Positions 23,560 through 36,000 of a stretch of DNA of 64,000 nucleotides are shown here, piece after piece. Made by a program: the position numbers and the translations under genes. Below the pieces are notes generated by a model, which did not search any database, was not told where the DNA came from, and was given only the letters and a program-made list of their open reading frames with translations. Each line of letters begins with the position of its first letter. Position 1 is the stretch's first letter. This DNA is from Solanum dulcamara (Eukaryota; Streptophyta; Magnoliopsida; Solanales; Solanaceae). The stretch is taken from positions 24,009,097-24,073,096 of the forward strand of contig NC_077242.1 of assembly GCF_947179165.1 (NCBI RefSeq), given 5' to 3'.

Positions 23560-23823
23560 ATTCTTATCAAGTTCAAGTTGCTCAAGATACTCTAAATCTT
23601 CCTCAATATTAGTTGGAATAAGTTCACTTGTAAGCCAATCTTGAAGACAAATAAGAGATTGCACTAGTTTAGGAGCTAATGAACTCCTAAAGGGATCAAG
23701 AATGCAACCAACTGTGCTAAATGTGCATTCAGATGCAACACTTGAACTGGGAATGGCGAGCACATCACGAGCCATCTCCGCAAGAATAGAAAATCTTTGT
23801 TCATTAAATTTCCACCATTTTAA
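23560..23823 (-). pseudogene. hAT transposase C-terminal dimerisation domain remnant
   Basis: The minus frame reads KWWKFNEQRFSILAEMARDV, then LAIPSSSVASECTFSTVG, ILDPFRSSL and LICLQDWL. This is the hAT family C-terminal dimerisation region (SVASE-FSTGGR, R-SL, and the W of the -W block). Coding upstream resumes at 26189-26202 (KTDNFDIL) after removal of an LTR, and still further upstream at 30701. The chain is broken by insertions and frameshifts. Confidence 0.85.
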
Positions 23824-26183
23824 TGTCATGCCCCGTGAGGGTACCCTAGGCATGACCGGCACTCAGAAACCATCTTTGGCCTCCGAGAGAACCACTTGGT
23901 CTCATCACTCATTCGTTCATCAGCGGAAGACTTAAGTGAAAATAAGAATACTAATGTGGGCTCACCATCATCAACATCAAATAAAAGAAATAATCCTTAG
24001 AAGTAGTTTCAAAGGAGAACTACTCCAACTACATCATCAAACTCTATCTATGAAGCCTCTAACACTATCAGACGGTGCCAATGACATGTCCATGGCTACG
24101 TCAAAAGAAATATAATACTCAACAATAATAAAAGGATAAAGAGTTCCTCCGAATACAAGAAGGAATCACCAAATAGCTGAAAAGTAATGATCTTCAACAA
24201 TGCGCTTGTTGAGGATCTCTAACACCTATATCTGCATCATAAAATTCTGTCTATGAAGCCTCTAACACTATCAGACGGTGCCAATGACATGTCCATGGCT
24301 ACCTCAAAAGAAATATAATACTCAACAATAATAAAAGGATAAAGAGTTCCTCTGAATACAAGAAGGAATCACCAAATAGCTGAAAAGTAATGATCTTCAA
24401 CAATGCGTCTGTTCAGGATCTCTAACACCTGTATCTTCATCATAAAACGATGCAGGTCGAATGATATTGGTACATGAAATGTATGAGTATGTAAAATGGA
24501 AGGAAAGTAAGGACCGATATCAAGAAACTCCTCTCAAGAAGACTCGGCTCAGAACTCAACATCATCTCAACATTAATATGTAATGCAAGTTTAAAAATAA
24601 TAATAATAAGCAATGATTACTCAGTTGGGAGTTTCTCTAACCGACAACCATAACTTATGAGGTAGTGATGATACAATGAAGCGATGTCGTTGCCATATCC
24701 ATCCAATATCTTGTCAGGGTAAAGGACATCACCATCTTGGATCCAATCATCAAAGTCCTATTTTTGGAACTTAAGAGGTATGGCCTCCATCCTACGCTGG
24801 CTACGTAGTTCTGAGGTTTGAGTCAATTAAACTTTACCCAACTCAGTGCTCAATACTACTCCCAAAATATGTACTCATATTAACATCATCATCTAGTCTT
24901 ATTAGAAAAATATCAAACTCATCTTATTACCTCTTCATCAATCATTGCACTTCAAAACATTAATTATATCTCATCAAAACATCTTGCTCAAAACTTTATT
25001 TACTCAAATTTATTTAAACTCAATTCTTTTGCTCTTTCAAAACTCAATAAAATACATATATAATATTAATTCAAATCACTCTTTTGTCAATAAATATTAA
25101 AAGTCAACATCTTTACTCAAAACACATGTAAAAATATTCATGAACATCAAATCAATTAGGGTTCATGGTAAAGTAGCCATGAAAAATAATTCCAATAATA
25201 TGAGAGATAAAAATAATAATAATCTCAATGCATAAATATATCTAACTCAATAGAAGAAAAATTAATTCATTTAGAATTCAAGATTTGGGTAAAACTCAAC
25301 TATAATTCAATTACGATAAATTTAAATATTGAGTGCATGGACGAACTCAATACAATTCTATGAATAGCCTTACATACCTGGAATTCGAAGTTTTACTCCA
25401 AATTAAAGAACTCAATGACCACTCTTCAACCCCTAGCCTTTTCTCTTCGTCGGAACATTTTGTGTATTGCTCGGAGTATAAAAATCACTGGAATAGTATT
25501 TCTACAATACTAAAAACTAAAAATATATTTGAGAATGGGTAAATAATTGTATAGAAAGAAGAGTTGCTTGAGAAAGCTTGATTAATAAAACGAGGAAATA
25601 AGGTGGGTATTTATAGGTGTGGAGGAGAGACCTAACAATAAATAAAAATAATTACAAAGGATGATCTTGAAAATTCAATGGAGTATTGTGATCTCATGGA
25701 TGATGCCAAATGGAGAACTATTGATATCATGGGTGATGTCAAATGGATCTAGATCTTTCCATGGTTGGTGAAATAAACCTTCTTTTAACGGAATACCTTT
25801 TTTCGGAGCTGTGTTTGAACAAAATAACTTCCTAATTAGGATTTGATGTCTTTATATGAATTGTAGATCTAGAAGTATATTTTCAGGTCGTTTAAGAATC
25901 AACCAATTTGGACATCCTACCGTGAGATATGATTTTTCTTCTACAAATACTCCATTTAATCACAGCATCATGTCTTGCAAAAATTAATTTATTTGACCTA
26001 TGTATCCTTCGAATCTTAAGATATAGTATTCTTGAAAGTTGTAGGTAATACCGTTAGGGTTATTCAAAAAATTGAATTACTTAATTTGGACTATTCTATG
26101 AAAAGTTATGCCCAAAATATAGAAGCAGTATCATTTTCATCTACAATTGAAACACCACATACAACGTTTTAGGGGGTGTTACA
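23824..26183 (+). mobile_element. Solo LTR C, inside the hAT
   Basis: It begins TGTCATGCCCCGTGAGGGT and ends GGGGGTGTTACA. A perfect 5-bp TSD, TTTAA, flanks it (23819-23823 and 26184-26188). It is homologous to LTR E at 32998-35211: both start with 'gagggtaccctaggc', and both contain 'ctatgaagcctct' and a 'cttg-cagg' block. No internal genes are present, so it is a solo LTR. The insertion separates FDIL from KWWKF in the hAT transposase. Confidence 0.9.
24048..24450 (+). repeat. 203-bp tandem duplication within LTR C
   Basis: 'tgaagcctctaacactatca' and the bases after it occur at 24051 and again at 24254, period 203 bp, with only a few differences. The related LTR E has a single copy, so the duplication is specific to this LTR. 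Confidence 0.85.
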
Positions 26184-26207
26184 TTTAATATATCAAAATT
26201 ATCAGTC

Positions 26208-28573
26208 TTGTCACGATCCAAACTAGGGCCAAGATGCAACATGGCGATCTGGATGTGAGGGACCCCAATAAAGCCAAATTAGCATGCATCGCATACATAA
26301 GGTAAAGAAACAATAATATATACGAAAGTAACAACTCGAGGAAATGGATCTAAGGAATAGAATCAATCAACCAATGTCCTAATGGACTATATCATAATAC
26401 TGTCTAAACATACATCTAGTTTAATTTTTTGATGGGGGCTTAAGACAAGCTCCTAGCTAACCCGAAATAATAGGAGAAGTCAAAATAGTGGAAACATGAA
26501 AAGAAAGTCATTGCCCTCGATAAGATGAGGCTTCACCAATGCTTTGATATCTAGGCAACTCTAACTATGAATAGGGTGATCATGAATGTCGTCCGTCCCT
26601 ACATTATGAGACAACGTAGGCAAATATGCATTAGTACATAGAAGGTATTAAGTATGTGAGATATGCATGAACAAGTAAAGGAACGTGTACAATATGTCAT
26701 AAGATGTATGACTAATCATACTGAACATGACTAAGGCTTAAAAGTATTTGAAAACATATGAAAACTCTTGGTCAATGCATATCATAAAACTTCATCATAA
26801 AACTCATAGATTTACTTCAACTTGTGTGGGATAAGATTTTTAACTGACATCTTAGACCATGCGAGTTATAACATGGAATCCGATGGAACCCTCATTAAGA
26901 AGGGAGAGTCTACTTTGACAAGGTATACTCCTTCATGGTACTCAACTCAACTAAATTGTGCTATATGTGGATCCACTAGCTAGGCCATGAAGGCAATCCT
27001 ACGTGGGCAACGTAGTTTTGGATTCACGTTGCGACTAGGATTTCCTTGGGTAACTAACTGTGTTACCGGCCCAAACCCCACCTAGAAGTTCTCTCGGTGA
27101 TTAGTCAATATCCCAATGAAAACTCATAAAAACATGATTATAACATAATAGAGAAAGATAGTAATTGCCTATCAATCCATCTTTGTAAAACATATTAGGA
27201 GTAGGTCATTAGCTTTAGTGATTCATAGGATTCCATAACTTTGGTGAGAATTGTACTTATCACCATCTAACATGAATGTGTGAATCGAATTTATCACGCC
27301 ATAATAACTATCTTTGATCATAACTTGATCATCATCATAACTTCATCATTAAATCATAATCTCAACTTTAAATCTTAGAAACTTTCCTTGAAAATAATTG
27401 AACTCATAATCAACTCATGAAAATTATCTTTGAACTTCATAATCATACTTCAAAATAGCTTTATGCATGGAAATTCATAGTTCATCTTAAAATCATGCAA
27501 TTCATGTAAATACATGCTTAGAATAATCATTAATAACAATTTAAAACAAAATTAAAATAGCCCAATACAATTCATCAAAATTAGGGTTCATAATTCAATT
27601 GAAAATTGAAAGGAACTTGAGAAAACTCTAGGACTCCATGGGTGAAAGGAACCCATTGATCAATCCCCACATACCTTGATTGAATTCACTAAGAATTGAA
27701 GAAGATACCTCGAAGAAATCTGAAACTCTAGCTTGAAACTTGGAGAAGAATCCTTGAGAGAATTGACTTCCTTGCCTTAGAGATTTTTAGAAGAATGATT
27801 TGGAATGAGGAAAATTTTAAATAATTGTGTAGAAATAGGCTTGAACTTGGCCATAATTGTGTCTAGATTCATTGAACCAAACTTGGAAAATGACACAAAT
27901 ACCCCTTATTAAAAAGTCAAATTTAAATCTACGACTGGGGTCCTACGAGTCATTCTCAAGTCTACGATTCGTAGACCTGAGTCGTCTTGCAGGCTTCTGA
28001 GAAGACCCTGATTTCAGGATCTCTGATTCTTCCATACCGTTGTGTCTACGACTCTTCAACTGGACTATGAGTAGTAAACATGACTCATCCTTCAAGGTAT
28101 AAAAACCTAAATTTTGAGGGTCTCTGAACTTTTCTTACGAGTCATGTCTACGACTCGTAAACTTCATTACGACTCGTCAAATTTGTTCGTCCTACAGGTC
28201 CCAAAACCTGCAAATGTATAGGTATCTGAAGTTTGTGTACTAGTCGCCCTTACGACTAGTCAACAGGACGACGACTCCGTAATGACCCGTTAGGTAATTT
28301 TGAGAATGAGTCCTCCTCCTTTCATAGAAGACCCTTTTCGTTAATTTAAGTCAAAAATTTTGGACCTTTCGGTAACTTTGGCTAATTAGTTGAAGAATAA
28401 TTTTAGAGAATTAATTTAATTGGTGGGCTAAAGTGTTAATTTATTTAATACTTATACCACTTTTTTTATATTTAATAAAATAGGTTAGTAGGATTTGTCA
28501 CTTTTAGTACATGATTAATTTAGAGAAAAAAAAGAAAGAAATAAATAATAATAAAAGAAAAGAAAATAAATAA

Positions 28574-28608
<35 letters not shown>

Positions 28609-30695
28609 CTAATGGTTTAATTCCATCAGATGTAGGCAAAAAGGCGAGAAAACGAGAAACAGAAACTGGAAAAAAAATACGAAGGAAAAAAGAAAAGAAA
28701 GGGAAAAAGAAAAATAAAGAAGAAGAGAAAAATAGGGATTTTTATTCCAAAGCGCCAAGGTAATTATTCTCATCATTTCCATTAAATTTTTATGCGATTA
28801 TGAACATATTTTTAGGGTATATTGGTGAAGAAATAACGCTAAAATAAGAAAATATAACTCTAGGGTTCTTCACATAAAATTTTGATTTGGGGGTCAAATA
28901 ACGATCCGTTTAGCTTAAATTTGACATGTGAGTTTATTTTATCATGAATGAACATAATTGGAAAAAAAAATTCAGATTTAACTTCAATGACTCAGGATGA
29001 ATTTTTGACCCAATTTTTTTTATCTAAAAATAAATATAGCAATATGGGTGTCATTGGATTCGTATTCTTATGAAGATTATGTATTTAAACAGATTTTGAT
29101 CATTCGGAAGCATTACGAAAGGCTTAAGTTTTAAAGTGAATATTCAATTTAATTGAGGTGTAACCCTAGTTTTGAAATTCAGAAAATATGGGAGTTGACA
29201 TGTTAAGTGGCATCAAGATTAGGAACGTGTTTATAGATTTGCTTAAATTTTTGGGTTTAGGCTAGACATATGGTAATAAGGGTGTTGTTAGTTTTAAAAT
29301 CTTATTGTGATTATTTATTTGATTAGATTACGTTGATTTGGAGGCCTAACGAAAAGGGAAGTCTCAAGTCCCAGAGTGATTGCTTAATTAATTAAGGCAA
29401 GTGAATTTCTAAACCTCAGTTTAAGCTTGTAGATGCTTGTATTTTTGTGTTATATGTATTAGGGAGTAATGAGAATTGGACTGGGTTATTGACTATATGA
29501 TTGGCCTTAAAATGGAGATGAAGGGTATAAAATGGTGATCTAATGACATGTATTGGTGGAATTGATATGTTATGATTATGGTTTTATTTTGAACATGTGA
29601 AATGACTATGTTAATATGAGATAGAAAGAATTATTGTTGTTGTCATTTTATTATCATAAATTATATGAACATGAATTGATTGCATTGGTTCTGACATATT
29701 GTGTTGAGACTGAAAATGATATGAAATAAAAGGGGTCGGACCACACACTCTGTGGTAGGTATTATGAAATAAAGGGGTCGGACCACATGCTCCGTGGCAG
29801 GATATATATATTGAGGGGATGGGTCACACGCTCGTGGCAGGTTACATGGACAGAAATGTTCCCCATGGGTTTCAGACTTTAATTCAACGGATGTGTACCG
29901 ATAGGACAGACATGCATCATCTCATTGTATTGCATTGCATTTGTTGATATTTGTGAAATTCGTGTTTACCACTTATTGATTTGTATATGCTGAACTTGAT
30001 TTGATATGAGTATTCGTGGACTGTATTACTGTTGTGATTGTACAAGTGTAGAGTTGGACTGGTTTTATGCAGGTTGTAGTTAAGGAAGTTCGGTCGGGAG
30101 GGAAAGAGTACTTGTATCTATTGAGCTTTGCTTAGTTTTAGTTATCCACTTGCTGAGTACCGTGTTGTTTGGTACTCACCCCTTGCTTCTACACTTGTGT
30201 AGGTTGTAAGTCCAGACCTGCTTGATCTCCTCGCATTTTATACCACATTCGCGGCTATCAACTCGAGTGTTGAGGTAGCTGTTACATCCATCTAGCGGAC
30301 ACCTCTTACTCTTTAATATGTTTTAGTCCTATTCTAGAGACAAAAACATTATGACTGTATTCTCTTTCGTACTTCAATAATATATTAGTGGCTTGTACAC
30401 GTGACAACCAGTCTTGGGGATTTTGAGATTATTTATTTGTTTTTGACTAAGTTAAACCTTGCTTTATCTCAATTACTTCCGCATTTACTTTCCATTGGAT
30501 ATTAGGCTGACTTATCTCGGTGGGTTGAGATGAATGTCATCACACCCGAATTCGGGTTGTGACAAAAATGATCCTGTTGAGCCGTAGGACCTCACCTGAC
30601 AAAGTTTCCGGACAAGTGCAAAGACTCCTCTACGACTCATTTCTACGAGTCGTAGAAACCTCTATGAATCATAGATACGATTGTAAACTTGGATC
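26208..30695 (+). mobile_element. LTR-type insertion D in the hAT, itself interrupted
   Basis: The left edge reads (T)TGTCACGATCCAAACTAGG. CAGTC occurs on both sides (26203-26207 and 30696-30700) and is the best TSD. The right end (GGATC) is not a canonical CA, so the 3' boundary is uncertain. The sequence contains 'ctacgagtcgtag'-like palindromes near 27940-28270 and again at 30630-30660, which places both flanks of the inner LTR in one original element. No coding domain is seen. Confidence 0.6.
28278..30564 (+). mobile_element. Inner LTR nested in insertion D
   Basis: It begins (C)GTAATGACCCGTTAGG and ends GAATTCGGGTTGTGACA, the same terminal design as the LTRs at 11364-14297 and 43391-45914. 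It shares 'ttgctgagtaccg' and 'tggtgctcaccccttg'-type words with the latter. A (TA)n run sits at about 28580-28605. No matching TSD is visible. Confidence 0.65.
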
Positions 30696-30700
30696 CAGTC

Positions 30701-31430
30701 AACATTTTGGAAATTTCTCCTTCGTTTTAACTCTCTAACTTTCGAGGTCTTACAATTCTTCGGCTCAATATATTCAGCAAGATATCTACCTAACTCAGAT
30801 TTACTACCTAAACTTCCACTAACTTCTTTATGCCTCACAAATTGTTGTTTTGTTCTCATTGATCCACTTTTTTGAAAGTTATTGTCACCACTCACATTAG
30901 TTATACTCGATGAGTTCCAAGATGAAGTAGGTGAAGATGATACAAAGAAAGAGGTTTTTGATAATTTTTTAACATAATGATCAAACAAAGCTTTCATATA
31001 TTTATCCATTCCATCAGTAAGCAAGTCGTCAATTTCTTTTTCAAGCATATTCACAATTACAAAAGGAACATAATCAAGCTTGTTACGGCTTACGAGGATC
31101 CAACACAGATGATATAAAGATCATCTTGTTCATTTTATCTGGCTCACCTCAATATTTTCTAAACTTTTCTCTCATACTTTCTGCCATTTTTTTCAAACTA
31201 GAATCTTCATTTTGCATCATCTCTTTCAGAATAAGATCAAGCTCACCAATTTCCACAAAGTGCACATTATTTGTGACATACTTTGAACTAGAGAGCTTCA
31301 AAGTAAGTATATAAAAAGTTTCAAGAAACTTAACCATAGACCTCACTTTGTCCCAATCAACACTGTGAGGATACTAGCACTAGTTCCATCTTCACAAAGA
31401 TGGGTACGGAGATAATCAAGGAATCCAATA
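30701..31430 (-). pseudogene. hAT transposase central region remnant
   Basis: Minus frames read KFLETFYILTLKLSSSKYVT and EMMQNEDSSLKKMAESMREKF (31346-31149), then MLEKEIDDLLTDGMDKYMKA, SELGRYLAEYIEPKNC and LKRRRNF (31050-30701). These are RNase-H-like/DUF4413-side blocks of plant hAT (RICESLEEPER-like) transposases. Frameshifts separate the pieces. The chain ends at insertion D. Confidence 0.8.
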
Positions 31431-31548
31431 TCGAGATTTTAAAATTTGAAACTGAAACAGACCGAATAAATTGAAAAATTGAAATTAAATTTAAAAAAAA
31501 TCAATTTGATCAGTTTGTTTGGTTTGAACCAAATTATGCCTAGCCCTA

Positions 31549-32834
31549 CAACAAGTCATCTGATTTCAGAATCTCTCGCAACGAATTCTAGTTGTTCAAA
31601 ACTTTGGTAAGCTCATTTTTTATATATATATACATACTTATTGTATTACTAACATAATTCTAAATTTTAAATTATCATTTGACTATAGGTAAATCAGGAG
31701 TTTAAGGATCTAAGGAAGTTGATACAAGACAACTTCATAATCATGTTGGAGGCCATCAACAAGAAGAACACAGATCCTAATAAACTAGTTCAGGTATCTG
31801 ACCAAGAATTTCCACCAGATTCAACAATCAATAACGATCATCAGTCTCCTCTAATTGATCCACCTTCTGATCCCGGAATAGAGCACCCAGGTCAATCAAG
31901 TAACATAAACCACCCATAGGTAGCATGTTTTTACTTTTTATTTGTACCATTTTTTACAACATGTATCTATATAGTGGTATACATATACATGTCATGCATC
32001 AACCATTAGGTTTGTATAATCACACATATCCTTTATATAATTCAATATTTATACAAGTTTCTCAAAAATATATTTTGTATAAGGAAATACGCATATACAT
32101 ATTGACTTGACTTTTTAATTTTTTTATTTTCTTACAAATTTAAGGATTCCAAGAACGATGATTTGTTGCTTGATCAGATCATGTCAGAGGTTTGATTAGA
32201 CATACATTCTTTAATTTAATTATTTATACAATATCTATAATTTGTATTTGTATACATTTCATTTAACCTCTATTTTGTAAGGTTGTTTGTCTGAATTTGC
32301 ATAATGATTCTCATAAGGAACTAGAGTTCATGGGTGAACAAATAGACGTCAATAAAACACCAGCTGTGTGTATTTAATTATCTATCATTAATTCATCTCA
32401 AAGTTTTATACATATACAATTATTGAATTAATTATTATAATTTATAAATGTATAATCATAAATATAGTTTATACAAAGTCAATATTTGTACAAGTCTCTC
32501 AATATATATCTTTTGTATAATGAAATGCACATATACAGATAGTTCTAACATTTCAATTATCTTGACCGTTATACATTCAAGGCTTCCAACTTGGATGATC
32601 TGTTGTTTGTAAGATCATTTTAGAGGTTTGATTAGACATTCATCCTATAATTTCAATTATCTATATAATCTATATAATTTGCATTTGTATATATATTATT
32701 TAACCTCTATTTTTATAAGGTTGTTTGTCAAAATTTGAATAATGATTTCCATGAGGAACCAGACTCCATCGACGATCAAACAGACGCCAACAAAGCACCA
32801 ACTGTATGTATTCAATTATTTGTTATTGATTCAT
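31549..32834 (+). pseudogene. MULE Ulp1-type gene, linker exons with tandem duplication
   Basis: Short open pieces separated by AT-rich introns: SDFRISRNEF at 31557; EFKDLRKLIQDNFIIMLEAI from about 31690, preceded by an acceptor 'actatag' and running to a TAG at 31917; then two related exon pairs. Pair 1 holds DSKNDDLLLDQIMSEV (about 32146) and VVCLNLHNDSHKELEF (about 32280). Pair 2 holds the degenerate equivalent (about 32583) and VVCQNLNNDFHEEPDSIDDQ (about 32718). The landmarks 'gattagacat' at 32194 and 32630 give a 436-bp genomic duplication covering intron and exon. The linker function is unknown. Confidence 0.6.
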
Positions 32835-32835
32835 C
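32030..32835 (+). repeat. 436-bp tandem duplication of exon-intron units
   Basis: The pairs 'tttatacaagtttctcaaaa' (32046) / 'tttgtacaagtctctcaata' (32484), 'gaggtttgattagacat' (about 32188 / 32624), and 'attcatctcaaagttt' (about 32390 / 32829) are all spaced by about 436 bp. Confidence 0.85.
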
Positions 32836-32934
32836 TCAAAGTTTATTAGTTATTGTTTATTTTTTGAACATTTTAACGTTGTTATTGTTCAATTTAATCA
32901 TAATGTATCGCCTATTGTTGAAAATGGTTATCCA

Positions 32935-35541
32935 GAAGAGGTCCAAAAATAAGAATCTGTGTGTGCTCATGAGTCCGCTCCATTTGATTGTGCCAAATGT
33001 CACGCTCCGAGAGGGTACCCTAGGCGTGGCCAGCACTCGAAGATCATTGTTGATCCTGAAGTGAACCACTTGGTTCAATCACATATCTAATCACTCAGCG
33101 GAAGACTCAATATGAATTTAAAAGACATTCACTTAAAAATAAATCCCAAATTAACTCCATATAAAATAATATTTTTTCAAGAACAAGTTTGAAAACTAAA
33201 ACACTTACTCAATCTTATCACTATCCATCTATGAAGCCTCTACCACTATCAAGAAGGTGTCAATGATAAGCCCATGGCTACCCAAAAGAAAAAACTCAAA
33301 GTAAAAATAAAAATAAACATGACCCCTCCAAAAAGCAAGGAGGTCTTACCACTATCAGGAAAGAAGTAGATCTTCAATGGAGCCCCTGTTGATGATCTCT
33401 AGCACATGTCTCTGCATCATGAAATGATACAGGTTCAAATTGACGTCAGTATATAGAATGTACAAATATGTAATATAGCAGAATGAAACATATTCAAGGT
33501 AGAATAACATCAACTCAAGTAACTCAATTAGGAGTAAGGAACTCAATCGGGATGTCATAAGTCCAAAACAAGAGCAATATTTAGACAAAGACCAATCATA
33601 TACAATCCAATCCAATTCAATCTAATTAGAGTACTATTAAGACCTATATGGGAGTTTCTCTTATCCGGCAACCATCATTTATGAGTCAATGATAGTACAA
33701 CAAGCCGACATTATTGTCATGTCTATTCAATACCTTGCCAGGTAAAAACGAATCAACCAATCATGGATCCAAAAATCAATCAAGTCCCATCATTAGGACA
33801 ATAAAATAAGAAACATCCGACTTAATGGTTCAATCCTCTCCTACGTTTTGTAATGTAGTTATTGGATTCCAGTTGTTACTTACTCTTACTCAATTTGATG
33901 CTTGATACTCTTCCCAAGACTCAAAGCTCATAAGACAATCAATCGAAATCAAATCAAATTAATAAGTCTCATATGGACTCTTATCAGTTCATCAGTTCTA
34001 TTAAATCAGTCCTATCAACAAAACAATTTTCCAATCATTCCCAATCATTTATTTAAGAGTAGTTTGAACAATCATTTATGAAATCATTTAGTTGAGACCA
34101 TTTACTTGGGTTCAGTTATGAAGATATAAAGGACTATCAAATTTTATCAAAACTATCATCATGCTCACATCCCAATCACAATCATACATTCACAAGTTCA
34201 AGGCTCTAGACTCAATCCTTAGGCATATACAATTCAATATCTATCAATATGCTATTAGGGTTTATGAAACAAGTAGTTCAAATCATTTGTTCAAAGAACT
34301 CATTCGTAGAAAAGTATGAATTTATCAATAATCAGTAAAACGTGTAAATTTTAGAAAAGAAATTCTCAAGAAACACATTAATGAGACTCAATCCATTCAC
34401 AATCAACCTATCACAATCATGGGCATATGAAGGAATAAATTTTATGTTTTAGTTCATCCTTACATAACTGAGATTCGTAAAACAATCGAACGTGAAATGG
34501 GTAAAAGTGTACGCTTGAACCCTAGTCTCTTTTCTTCTCCGATCCTCGATCTTCAAATAAACTAAGTGTTAATAAGGCTTAGGCATTCAGGGTACTAATA
34601 AGAGACTCAAAATAGTCCCAAAATATTGAGTTTTTGACTTTAAAAGGGTGGGAAAAGACAAGAATATCCTTTATAAAAATTGACTCTGGCCGTATACGGA
34701 TCAGTTCTACAACTCGTAGAAACTTCTACTGGTTAAAGAAACCTACTTGTAGACTTGGAATGAAAAAGGAAAGGGGGTCTACGACTCTGGTCTACGAGTC
34801 GTAAACTACTCGATGAGTCATACACTCAACTCGTCCTGCAGATTTTTGAAATTCTGGAAATACTGAGTCTCTAAACTTTTTCTACGAATTCATAGACTCT
34901 TTGATGAGTCATTGACTCCACTAGTAGAAGTGACTTAGAGTTTTGAGTTTTTAGCTAAGTGTAAAGGGGTTCTACGAGTCATCTCTCCGACTCGTAGAAA
35001 TCCTTATGAATCATAATGTCAATCATAGGCAGGAATATCAAGTTCAAAAATTTCACTACGTGTTGGGCTGCTCTACGAGTCGTGCCTACGACTCGTAGAA
35101 CTTTCTACAGGTCGTAGAAAACACTCGTGGTTCACTAGGTCAGTCCACCTCATCAACTTTTCTTATGATTATTTTGACTCTGTCTAGGCTAGAATAACAT
35201 GGGGTGTTACACCAAAGACGAATCTCTAGCTGACTGTACTGAAGAAATAACACTACCCGCCCCACCTATTTTGTGTGAAGAGGTCCAAAAATAAGAATCT
35301 CTGTATACCCCTGAGTCAGCTCCATCTGATCATTTTAAAGATCAATCTCCTACTGATTGTTCCAAAGAAACAACACCGCCAGCTCCACCTGTCAAGGAAG
35401 ATGTTGTATCTCCTATACCAGTTCAGATGGACCTCATGCTGTTTCAAAGATGGATGCAAACATACCTCAATCCCAGTTTGAGTTGACTGATCAATTTCTT
35501 CCAAGCCTTAATCTCGAAAAAAGCATTATTCTATATCCATA
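32935..35541 (+). pseudogene. MULE Ulp1-type gene, repeated acidic linker, split by an LTR
   Basis: After removing LTR E (32998-35211) and one TSD, two 41-codon units lie in tandem: EEVQK-stop-ES followed by HESAPFDCAKDESLADCTEE, and EEVQK-stop-ES followed by PESAPSDHFKDQSPTDCSKE with TTPPAPP. The same in-frame TAA occurs in both units (32950-32952 and 35292-35294). The frame then runs VKEDVVSPIPVQMDLMLFQR to a stop. The composition (P, S, E, D) suggests a disordered linker before the protease domain. Confidence 0.6.
32998..35211 (+). mobile_element. Solo LTR E in the MULE protease gene
   Basis: It begins TGTCACGCTCCGAGAGGGT and ends GGGGTGTTACA, flanked by a perfect 5-bp TSD, CCAAA (32993-32997 and 35212-35216). 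It belongs to the same family as LTR C. Between 34690 and 35110 it has a cluster of imperfect palindromes of the type CTACGAGTCGTAG. No internal region is present. Confidence 0.92.
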
Positions 35542-36000
35542 GGTCATTGCAGACGATCAGACACCATTACCGATCCAAAGGGTTAGGCATCCAAGTCAAT
35601 ATAATACATCACCATATCTTATATTTTTTTATCAGATACAGGTATAAAGTAATCTTTCAATCACCAATTCTATACATAGAGACAACATTGTTATTCATTA
35701 ATCTCAAATCAATCATTTATATATTTCGGGGTGTTCGTCAAAGTCCTCTTTAATATTTGATTTGAAGCATTCATATATTGATATGCCCGATACTGAAGAC
35801 ACACATATCTTTGTCAATTTCTGTAAATGGTTAAAGAAAGGTCTATTAGTAGGCATCATACCAAGTAAAATTTAGTTAATTTAGTTCCTTAAATAAACTA
35901 AATTTATACATTTACATTAACACACCTATTCAGCTATGATGTATATATCTACCTAGCACCATATACATTTAACTATATCAGAATATGTATAAATTTATAT

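Larger units (their letters stand above)
22234..31548 (-). mobile_element. hAT transposon with perfect 8-bp TSD (Pack-hAT)
   Basis: The ends are inverted: left TAGGGTTGGCCATTCGG, and right complement TAGGGCTAGGCATAATTTGG. The flanking octamer CAACAAGT is identical at 22226-22233 and 31549-31556, which is the TSD length for hAT. Minus-strand remnants of hAT transposase lie inside. About 6.8 kb are later LTR insertions, so the element itself was about 2.5 kb. It also contains a captured acyl-CoA-ligase fragment near its left end. Confidence 0.93.
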
